Of a stretch of DNA of 64,000 nt, positions 23,318 to 33,086 are shown piece by piece. Both the position numbers and the translations under genes were made by a program. The stretch comes from Corythucha ciliata (lineage: Eukaryota > Arthropoda > Insecta > Hemiptera > Tingidae). The notes beneath the pieces were generated by a model. That model was not told the origin of the DNA. It saw nothing but the letters and a program-made list of their open reading frames with translations, and ran no database searches. How positions within the stretch are numbered: position 1 is the first letter of the stretch; every line of letters starts with the position of its first letter. The stretch is from assembly GCA_038030265.1 (NCBI GenBank), contig CM075942.1, positions 64,608,926 to 64,672,925 of the forward strand, in the 5' to 3' direction.

Positions 23318-23367
23318 TTTGACTCGGAGCTTCCGAGCTTTGTGCCCTGCGGTGGCACCCAAAGTTT
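23318..23367 (-). CDS. 50-base microexon of unrecognised minus-strand gene
   Basis: Acceptor TTTTTCCTATAACAG, then 50 bases, then donor GTCAAA|GTAAGC. Two bases complete a codon, followed by TLGATAGHKARKLRVK ending in phase 0, exactly the phase in which the exon at 22870-23102 starts. Only this frame is compatible, and it is open. Upstream coding exons must end with one base over. I did not find one with confidence between here and the right edge of the window. Confidence 0.65.
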
Positions 23368-24960
23368 CTGTTATAGGAAAAATTCTCGGCTTTTTATGAA
23401 AAACAACGTCGAGCTGAGCTTAATTTATAATTTTGCTCATAATAATTAAGAGTTTCCTGCTCCAAGTCGGAATTTATGGCAAACGTTAAAATAAATGACT
23501 CGGGAGTCAGCAGGCACCAGAAAGAACGCCTGAGTTCCATACTTTTTAAGGACCTGTTTTTTTTTCTTCTTCTTCATTTTATCTTTCTCAGTGCCTACTA
23601 AGTTTTTCTATTATGGTCAACACGTTCCGTACCTCAAAGGATTCAGAACAAATAGTTGCTGAGCAATAATTTTCTTGTTTTAACTCTGGCTAAATGAAGG
23701 AAAACAGTTACAAAATTCCTCTTTAGGAAGGCCTGCACATTCTCATGCGTATGGGAACATTTTTTTGAAAAATTGAAATATTCTTAAGAGAAATTAGTAA
23801 AACAAAAATCGTACTAAAGGGATTTCATTCAATCATATACAAGAAACAGTTACAAAAACAGTGCCACCGCGCCATGATAAGGATTCTAATAGGTTTGACT
23901 AACAAGAAGACACACTGATCCCAAACAAAAGGGAAACAAAGTGGCCGCGGCACGCAAGAAATTCTTGGTTTCTTCGGGAAAGTAATTTATTATATTTTTA
24001 ATACAAGAAAAAAGAAAAAAAAATATTACTCCAGGAGATTTATTAAACAACCCCGGTGGTATGAGGGGGATAAAGCTGCGGTCGTCCGCACGTCAAAAGA
24101 AAGCGATTATTAGGAGAGAACTGTGGTAAATCTATAAATCTGTCCTTGGGATTAAAGGGAAGAGGCAGTCATCTTCCCGCCCCCCGCCACTTGGGGCACG
24201 CCACCACGATTCGCCGGTGAGTGTGTCAATCCTTTCTCATTAACATTTGACGTTTATGTCTTTTCTTCCTTAGTCACGGACACTTTTTCTTCATCATTTA
24301 TTTATTTATTATAACTATTATTATTATTGTTATTATTGCTTGTATGATCCACAAACGTTTGAAAAAAGAGTTCTTCTTGAGATCTGTATATACTCCCCCC
24401 TCTACCATGCATTTCATGTAAATAAGGTTCAGCTTTGTCAAACTAAGGTGGTGAAAATCTACCATAATAACGTATTTTCGCAAGATTGCTCGCTCATGGG
24501 GTGAATGAATGGAGGGGGGGGGGGTGATTCAGGCAGAAGGCTCAAACAGGTTTTCTACATAACTTCCGCCCAGAACGAAATTCCCTGACTATTCCCTGAC
24601 TCAGCAAATTTTGTCATGGTTATCCAAATTGATAGTGTCAGTAAGATCGCGGCACGTCCCGCAGCCCCGTACCTCACGCGAGACGGGACTTGAAAATAGT
24701 TTGCGGGTCGGGACGCCGGGACAAAGTCAAAATTTCCCGCGCGGGATGAGACTTCCCGCGGGAAATCGTGATTTTTTTTTTTTACTAAAAAGTGAGATGA
24801 ACGGGAGAAACCAAATAATCTCCGCTTGCCTTTTTTGAATCACTGTAACAGAAAATGCATGTCTTTGGCCCAAAAATGTCCATTTTGAACACATCGGATC
24901 CAAGGGAGAGGCCCATAGGGGCCATGGCCCCTCCCTTGAAGTATGGCCCAACCCTTTTGG
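23368..24960. other. Intronic sequence with GC-rich inverted motif
   Basis: Mostly AT-rich unique sequence. It contains a TTATTATTA simple tract (24297-24340) and a G run (24517). At 24645-24790 a GC-rich segment has nested palindromes (TTTCCCGCGCGGGA and TTCCCGCGGGAA) before a T run, which looks like the end of a dispersed repeat. Similar CGGGACGGGACAAG sequence occurs near 26635. No coding exon supported. Confidence 0.45.
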
Positions 24961-24975
24961 AGTCGCGAGGTCACA

Positions 24976-25305
24976 GGAAATTATGTTTGATGGAAGCCAA
25001 GCTCACAGAACATTACGAAAGATTGAAAATCGCCGCATTAAACTTGAAAAAAAGGAGCAAAATCGCTGTTTTTGAGAACATTTGGTCCCCCAACGACAAG
25101 GAGAACAGAATGTGCGGGGTGCTTCGTCGACGAAATCATTTTTGACCGAAGCCGAGCTCCTAGAACATATTTTACATTTAACACGAAAGATTGAACTCGC
25201 CGCATTAAACTTGAAAAGAGGGCAAAATCGTGGTTTTTGACAAAGTTTCGTCCCCAACGACGCGGAGAATAGAATTTGCATGAATCTCGTATAGACGAAA
25301 TAATT
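24976..25305. repeat. Tandem duplication of about 168 bp
   Basis: The motif GCCGCATTAAACTTGAAAA and its surroundings (GGAAGCC-type start, CCCCAACGAC end) occur twice, with GATTGAAAATCGCC at 25021 and GATTGAACTCGCC at 25189, a spacing of about 168 bp. The opposite-strand frames here are repeat translations. Confidence 0.75.
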
Positions 25306-25379
25306 TGAGATTTTGTGCCCAACGATATATGAGCCAAACTATGAATATTCCGCTCCATAAAAACAGCTAAACCGACTGT

Positions 25380-25980
25380 AATCGCACCCCAAAGTGGCAA
25401 AACTGACTATCAGCGCTTGCAAAGGGCTGAACTGACTATATTTTGAGCCCTTGAAATTACCAAACTGGAAATTCCCGCTCTAAAAAAGTCTAAATCAACC
25501 ATTCACGCGCCAAAAATGGCCATTCCCGCTCTAAGAAAGGCAAAAACGACCACTCGGACCTGAAATGGCATGGATCCTTGCCCTGAAAATATCACCATGT
25601 CTAATATTCACTCGTTTTGTGAATTACCTGATAATTCGCGCCGTCGAAATGGCAAACCGACAATTTGCACCATTCGCCATTCGTATAATGGCGAAACTGA
25701 CAATTTGCGTCCACAAAATGGTTAAATTAACGATTCGCGCCTTGATAATGCCTAACTGAGTTCGTACTCTAAGGCGGGATACACACTGTCAAGTAACGAA
25801 CAAAATATTTTCCAATTTTCAGTCGGTCGGTTTTTAGGCAATTGCTTGAAAATGCTTGAACTTGAGCTGAAAATGACTTGATTGCGACTTATCACGCTCT
25901 AAAAACTGCTAACGAATCATTCGCTATTCGCGCCCTTAAAAGTTTAATTTACTAAATCGATGAACCATTCGTTCCCCTCA
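25380..25980 (+). repeat. Family B array
   Basis: Same unit and orientation as 1320-2040 (AAAATGGCAAAACTGAC then ATTCGCGCC), strongly diverged, ending near a G run at about 26005. No terminal repeats recognised. Confidence 0.7.
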
Positions 25981-26766
25981 CCGAATAGTGGTGCTACGGG
26001 GGGTCGGGGGGGGGGAGAAACACAGGATTTTTCATCAAACGGACCCCAATTTGGATCTCATGTGTGGTGTGGTGTGGTCATGGCCCCCCTCCTTGAGCCT
26101 ACTTTGGATCCGCTCCTGTTCCCTTGCCCGTTCCCGCTATTCGATGCGAAGAATCATTTTTAAAACCTGAGAAATTTTGCCTAACTGCACTTGTAAACGG
26201 CCGTATCTCGGTACCTATTGGGCCTGAAAAAAAAAAAAATTGTTGACCAGTAAATTTAGCCTTCTAAATTCACTGTTCAAATATCTTTAATTTAATTTCG
26301 AAGTTGAAGAGCATTAACTTACCTTAAATTTTAAACGTTCTTTAACATTTTAAATGGAATATCTGTCTATGGAACCTATATCCTTCGAGTTGTACAGGCA
26401 ATAAACAAAAATAGGAAGAAAATCTAGCGGTTCCCCCGCCCTAGCGATAAGGAGGAAGACCATGCTGTCATTTTGTTGACATTCTCTTCCAACTAATCCA
26501 TTTTCTGCATTCGCCAATTATTGTCAAGGAATGCCCCCCCCCCCTCCGGATTCCCATTGGTCAGACTAGGTGGGGACTAGGTGGGGGTATTTGATCATGT
26601 GTTTTTTTGTCCCGCGGTACATGCGGGACATCCCTGGCGGGACGGGACAAGACCAGCTAATATCGAGAGTACGCCAACTCATAGTTCATCGGGGCAACTT
26701 AGCTAAATTGAGACAGACCCCGTCTCTTTTTCCAATTGAAAAGACCAGAGGTGGCCGGTGCACGGG
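25981..26766. other. Unique sequence, no gene recognised
   Basis: Contains a G run (26005), an A run (26228) and a C run (26533). No frame with splice support. It ends at the GTCTGCAA target duplication (26767-26774) of the next element. Confidence 0.45.
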
Positions 26767-27154
26767 GTCTGCAACACTGGCGGACCGACACACCTATCGG
26801 GGCCCGGGGCGGAAATCTCTATGAGGCCCCCTTGAGTCACTAAATAAGCAAGACATAAAATTATTACGTAGCATCAAATTATGGATTTCCCCTTAATTTA
26901 GCCACGAGTTCTAGGTATTGATACATCCTATCCACCAATTAGAGTTTGTGCTCAATTTAAGCCGCAAATCTGATATTTTATCAATTTTAGTCGGGAAGCA
27001 ACGGATGCTTTTACACTTATTTTGCCAGGAATTCGCGTTTTTTTCTCAATTTTAGCCACAAAGTTGCCTTCAGAATCCGCATATTGGCGTATTTTCAAAC
27101 AGTCGAAAATTTGAATACTTTCAATTTTACCCACGAATGATAGCTTTTTCTACA

Positions 27155-27305
27155 ATGCTCCTCTCCAAATTTTACGAACTAACTACAATCAATTACTTTA
27201 CAGTCTCCTTTAATCGTCGAATGCATTTCGGGCACAACAGTGACCCCTCATCAGCGACTGACTCTATATACAAGGATAGCACGAACAATAAATTACTTAA
27301 AATCT
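27155..27305 (-). mobile_element. 151-bp insertion with 12-bp TSD, Penelope-like remnant
   Basis: GCTTTTTCTACA occurs at 27143-27154 and again at 27306-27317. The inverted copy of this region at about 45727-45765 has the target only once, so 151 bp plus one target copy were inserted. The insert contains a hammerhead-like core on the minus strand. Penelope-like elements are known to carry such ribozymes in their terminal repeats and to make duplications of about this size; that link is inference. Confidence 0.6.
27216..27258 (-). ncRNA. Hammerhead ribozyme-like motif (minimal stem III)
   Basis: Read on the minus strand: stem I GTCG; core CTGATGA (27254-27248); stem II of 18 bases (GGG and CAC pairing with GTG and CCC around a TGTT loop, with a GT bulge); core GAAA (27229-27226); then TGCAT, an unpaired T, and stem I' CGAC (27219-27216). 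The sequence ATGCAT between the core and the cleavage site is self-complementary and has no real loop, as in the dimeric hammerheads described for Penelope-like elements. All core positions are present. Activity is not shown. Confidence 0.55.
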
Positions 27306-29655
27306 GCTTTTTCTACACAATTTATCCACGAATTTGTGAGTTTCCTCAATTTTAGCCGCGAATTGGAGTTATCCTCAATTTTAGCCGCGAATTGGAGTTT
27401 TCCTCAATTTTTGCTGCAACTTATAGCTATGTTCTATCTTTTTTAGCAACGAATTACCATTTGTTCTCATTTTGAGCAGCAGATTAGCGGTATTTTTACA
27501 GCGAATTACCACTTATTCCCAATTTGAGAAAAAAGTTATCGTTTCTCTAAATTTTAGGCGGGCTAGTTAGTGATTTTTCTCAATATCAGCCGCAAATTAG
27601 TGGATTTTTGAACATTTTTGCCACGCATCCGTGGAAGCGTTTTTCTCAGTTTTAGCCTCGAACAAAAGGCGGATGCCCCGGACTGGTGTACTTTCAACCA
27701 CAGCCGAAAATTATAATTTCTTCAATTTTTCTGCAATATTTCCGCGAATTAGTATGAGTGTCGTCAATTCTAGCAGCGACGTAGCGTTTTTATTCCGTAA
27801 AAGCGATTTTTCTTGGTCGTGACTTTGAATTGGCGTTTTCCACAATTTTTGCTGCAAATTTGGGATGTTTTACCTTTTTAGCAGTGAATTAACACTTTTC
27901 CCGGATTTGAACTGCAAATGGCGTTTTTAATCAAATTAGCCATGCTAATCAGTGATTTTTCTCATTAATGAGAGCAAATTAGCAGATTATTTTTAAATTG
28001 GTGCAATGGATTAGCGCTTTTTCCGAGTTTTAAGCCCAAAGTTGACTTCAGAGGCCACGGATTTGCGTTTTTCTACATTTTAGCCGCTAATTTCGGGTTA
28101 ATCTATTGTTTCAATTTTAAGGGGGAAATGCAGTGAATATGATTCCTCGACCCCCTCTAAACACTCCTCATCTACTACTCGGCATACATTTTCCCCCTTA
28201 ACCGCGTATTAGAATTTTTTCTGCACTTTATGCGCGTTCCTCAATTTTTCCAGCGAAATGCGAAATAGCGTTAGCAGCTAATTAGCACTTTTCCTTAATT
28301 TGAGCAACAAACTTTAGTTTTTCTTAGAGTTTTACCCGCGCCATCGTGATTTTTCTCAAAAATGGCAGAAAATTAGCAGTTTTTTAAACATTTTCGTTCT
28401 GCATTGTAATTTTTTTCCACTCTTAGTTATGGATTCCAGCGAGTCAGCGTTTTCCTAAATTTTAGCCGCGAATTAGGGTTTTTCTCAATTTTAGCTACCT
28501 ACTAAATTAGCGGTCTTTTCATTTTTGTATCTGCAAATTATTGTTTGTTCTAGACTTTATCCGCGAATTAGCGATTTTACTCAATGTTAGGCTCAAATTA
28601 ATTAGTGATTATTTCCAATTTCGGCCGAGAATTAGCCTTTTGTCGAATTTTAGCCGCTAATTAGCGCTTTTTGTCAATTTCATTCGTGATTTGCCTTAAT
28701 TTTAGCAGCGATTTTATTAGTGATTTTTCTCATCATCACTTTTACTAATTTTTGCTGATAATTAATAATTTTTCTTAATTTCGTGAATTATCGTTTTTCG
28801 CAATTTCCGTAGAGAATTTTCCATTTTAAGCCCCACTCTTAATTTCAGCCCTACCTAGCGTTTTTTCTTGTTTTTTTTTTTCAATTATAGGCGCAATTTT
28901 TTAAACTTTTACAGCTTTGAATTAGCGCTTTTTCACCATTTCAGCCACGAGTTTGGCCAAAGAACAGCACGTTAGAATTTTTTGTTCTCATTTTATTCGT
29001 AAAGTGGCCCCTATCCACTGCGAAATGAGCAATTTTTTCTTCAGTTCAGTCCGGAATTTGCGTCGAGAAACCACAAATGAACGTTTTTTCTTAGTTATAG
29101 CCACGGATATTGGCGCTTTTTCCAAACTTTTTGTTACGTTTACTGGCCCCAAGAGCAGCATATTAGTGCTCATTCTCAACTTTATCGGCTCAAGGACCTG
29201 AAGAAACTTGGGATCAGCGAATTTCATTTATTTTAGCCGCGAAGTTACCTGCAGAAGGCGCGTTTTCTCACAATTTTAGGCTTCAAAATAGCGCTTTTGT
29301 AGGCTAAAATTCAGCCATACCCAGGGTTCCATTCTCCAGGGACCCTAGTCATAAATGTCGAGAAAAAAAATTTTCTCGCACGCTAAATCCAATGACGGTA
29401 CATCACAAATAAAACTATCTCACCATAGCGACCACCTCACGTGAGTTTTTCCTAATGGCCCCAGGGCGGATGGGCTGAAAATCGTCGAAAAGAGCCGATA
29501 TCGCTGTCCAACCGCACAGCAAAACTCATTTTTATGTACCCACTTTCATGAACATAGAACCTAAAGATCGTAATTTTTCCATCTTTAAGTTTTAACAGGG
29601 GGCCCGGGGCGGTCCGCTCCCCTCGCCCCTACGTCGGTACGCTATTGGTCTGCAG

Positions 29656-32600
29656 CTTGGAAGTTTACAGGCCTGTGTCAGGCTGCCGTTTCAGGAGGGC
29701 CGAAATTAAAAGTTTGACTCCGAATTATCACTTTCTGGGGGGGGAAGATTATCCAGCTGTTGACAGAAATTCTTGAAGAGAATGCTCCAAAGACAGTTTT
29801 CCAGCCGAGATTTAGTTTTTCGTCGACGGATAGTTATACCGTTTCTGTGCAAATTCAGTATCTGATGAGTGATGACCCAGATCGCTGAGCATAACGCCAG
29901 CAAAAAAGGCAATGTGTGCATCTGAAATTGTCTCCCTTGTGAAGCTGTCCCTGGGCCATACGCCACGCCACATAAAATAAATAACTTTGATCGAAAATTG
30001 GCTAATCTTAACGGAAAGACTTGACGTCTCTTTCCGAAACTTCGCGAGATTTGGGCTTTGAAATGACCAAACCCGCTAAACTTTGTTTTTAAAGGAGCGA
30101 ATCCGCGAATTAGCTGGTTAAATTGAGCCAACGCACTGAAAATTGGAATTTTAAAACGGGTGAACTCCGTGACGTTGGGCTTTTTAGGCAGCCAACCCCA
30201 CGAAATTGATTTTTTTTTTTCGTTAAATACTGAAAGGCCTTAAATAAATAGTTTGATCACTCCCTTCTGAATAAGTTGAGGGGGTAGTCAACGTTTGTTT
30301 ATCCTACGTGTATTCGGAAGTTTATCGAATGATATTTTATTCCTCGACTGGCTTTTTGCGAATTCAGTTGGACTGTGAGTGATAAAAATAACTCAAATCT
30401 GGTAGCGTGATCAAATATGTGAATTAAGCAAACAAGAAGGCTCATGGAACGTTTTCATCTGTTGGGGCAGGCGATCGCGTGTCTGACTAAAATTTTAAAA
30501 GGCCACGGTATTCGAATTGAACTCTCGGCGGCACGCTATTCGAGGGACGAATAATTTATTTACCTTCTGAGGCTGATTAAAATATGCCTACCGCTGGGTC
30601 AAGAGCAATAGAGCAAAGTCACTCAGGTGTACAGAAAAAAAGGGATGATAAACACGGTTATGAATAAATAAAAAAAAAAAGTAGTAGGAAGTAATACCGT
30701 GAGATTGATTGCAGGAGGAATTACGGGCGACCGAACATGGAGGGTTGATCAGCCCGTTATAGCCGCCGCGGTGACTCATTTCGTTTATAATCATAATATT
30801 ATTGGTAAACATTTGGCTTGGAAGGTTTCGATGTAAAAGCTTTCGATCTCCTAACAATTTCTATACAGGTGAGATTCTCACAGTGGCCTGGTGCTTGGAG
30901 ATTGCCTAATATAAAGAGTTCAAAAGACTTCAACTATCTGGACAAAGGGCTTTTAATGTTACCCTCTCACTCTACTTTTTAGTTGAGGGAAGCTTTAAAA
31001 GGGAGAAAGTGCTCGTCGAAGGGCGCTAAAGGGGTCCACCCGTGTAGAGTATACCCTTTTGTTGTCCGAGGGAGCGCCTCCTATTCATTATGTTCTCAAA
31101 CAACTATCGCCGCGGCTATCTATATGCTCTCTCTCTCTCTTCGTTTTCGTTCCGGTATTTTCATTGTCGAGTTCGACTTTTTTTTAATCAGCGCCATGAC
31201 CCAGCCAGGAGAAGGCGTTTTAAGGGATTAATTGCCCTTCTGGTCTTGTATAGCTGACGGCCGTCACTCGAAGGAAACTTTCTTTCCTGAGTGCTCCACT
31301 TGTATTCCGAATTAAAATGGTACAACGAAAAGTTTTTGGACCATTCATAAAAGCAGACAGTCTAATTATTTATTAATGTTTGCCCAGGAAAGTGAAAATT
31401 TCGCTGTATGAAAATCGAAAGTTGCTTTTTTTCTTCTTCTTTTTTTTTTTTTTTTTTTAAGTAGCAGGCAGCTAACTGACCAGACACCAACAAACAGAAC
31501 ATGACCGGACGTCACGGTTTCGAATAATGGGTCCACGTTGAAGTCTCTTCCAAAAATAAATTACTTTTTTGTGCCGCTCATTTTTCACCAGTATTTTTGG
31601 AAGATTGAAGCGTCGAAGCCTTCATAATTCTTATTTCGTAAGAGGTTTTGAATGGAACATACTTACCCTTCCTGATTGGAAAAAAATATTAATCGGTTCA
31701 GCTTCGAATACACGTACGTGTAGGGGACGTGATTTAAAATAAATAAATTGGCAATTAAATTTAATAATTCACGATTAAAAACAATTTGAAGGAAAAGTTA
31801 AGACATTTTTTGAAACACGTTTGGTGGAAATTGTCATAGAGAAGGTTGGGGTCGTAGGGCAACACCCGTCCTTTATTCTCTCTATAGGCACCTCCCTGAA
31901 TGCACCAAAAGGAAGTTGAAAAAAAGGAAAAAGATAACCATATACGGGCCTGTGGGATGTTCCTCCCTGCTCTTTAGTTCTCTTCAAGCCTTTCTGAACG
32001 GAGAATGATATTTTAAACGGTGTTTTGGAACGCCGAACAGTCGCTTCCTCTCGCCCCTTTGAGAGGAAGAGCTGGGTCACTAGTTTTAACAGTTTTTTTT
32101 TTTTCTTTTTTTCTTCTAACGTGAGGTCTCCACTCCAATGTCATTAGCGAGAAATTTACGAGCATACTATAGGAAAGAACCGCTAAACAAAATTCAGACT
32201 TTCAAAATAAGAGTCGCGGGATGCTTTGAATCTCCCAATATCCTCTCCCCAAAACACCCGTTCGTATTTGAGCTGTCGCATTATTGTCCATTAGGAGTTG
32301 TGATTTATTGGCAATAACTAACGTTACCCGATCGTGTGTACGCAGTGGCTTTTTAGCTAGTGCGTCACTGCGTAGTGCGTGAATCCCCTCTCGATAAATG
32401 CGACAATAAAATAAAAACTTCCTTTTATGCGCTTAATGTTGTCTAAATGAATTTATAGGGTTTCACGAAAAAAAAGGCAGAATATACAGGGAGGAAGGTC
32501 ATTGCGAAGGATTCTTCTTCAGCCTCTCATTTATCCTTTCATTGTTCCCACAGGCACGAGGACGAGGGTTAACGATTTAACTGGAATAAAGGTTCGCGCT

Positions 32601-32851
32601 TTTGTTTACGCAGCTTGTGTTTGTTCATACCGGCGCCATGTGAAAAGCATTCTCAGTGGTCAAGGGGAGCGAGGTTTCGTACACGGAGTGGTCGGATGTG
32701 CGTGCATGAAACAAAATGATGGGTTGAGGTGGGAGACTAGACTTTATTGACTTGATTAGCTCGAGAAAATAAATTGAACAGGGGAGGGGGGCGTGGGGTG
32801 GTTTTATGGGGGGCGACAGAGGCGGTCGCCGCCTCTGTCAGCTCAGCTATC
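29656..32851. other. Mostly unique sequence, no gene recognised
   Basis: Contains a short family C-like block (30020-30220, units like TTTTAAAGGAGCGAATCC), a T run (31440-31458), a pyrimidine CTCTCTCT tract (31128) and a G/C-rich stretch (32780-32845). The minus-strand frame at 29706-30131 starts inside the repeat and lacks recognisable similarity. No exon with matching splice phases was found, although upstream exons of the minus-strand gene could lie here. Confidence 0.4.
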
Positions 32852-33086
32852 CAGGGGCTTAGGTACGGAGGGGATATGGGGGATAGATCCCCCCCACCCT
32901 CCACAGAGCTACAAGTATACGAACGAAGGAGCACTAGTACCATAACGAAGAGCCCCATAAAATCTCCAAAAATGAGAGTTTCACGTTAAAGTTAGGTTTA
33001 GCAGATTTTCTGGACTTAAAGCAGCCCGAAAAGGTCCGAAGTACGTCCAGATTTTTCCTTGGACTTCAGACCCAACGCAGTAGTGT

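Larger units (their letters stand above)
26775..29647 (+). mobile_element. TIR element filled with family A repeats (2873 bp), 8-bp TSD GTCTGCA(A/G)
   Basis: The left end CACTGGCGGACCGACAC and right end GGTACGCTATTG form the family's terminal repeats. The flanks are GTCTGCAA (26767-26774) and GTCTGCAG (29648-29655), 7 of 8 identical. Sub-terminal GGGGCCCGGGGCGG lies near both ends. The interior is about 2.4 kb of family A units in plus orientation, with a 151-bp insertion at 27155-27305. No transposase frame. Inverted and direct copies lie at 42415-46108 and 55370-57282. The 8-bp duplication points to hAT, with P or Mutator-like as alternatives. Confidence 0.85.

Noticed and set aside
26321..26420. 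Minus-strand donor-like TTTAAG|GTAAGTT
   Set aside because: The sequence upstream of it is stopped in the frames tried and has no convincing acceptor.
29706..30131. 141-codon minus-strand frame
   Set aside because: Its first third is family C-like repeat. The rest has no recognisable similarity and no splice sites with matching phase.
30571..30600. 30-base minus-strand exon between a good acceptor (CTTGACCCAG) and donor (AGAAG|GTAAAT)
   Set aside because: The phase needed to join the microexon at 23318 contains a stop.
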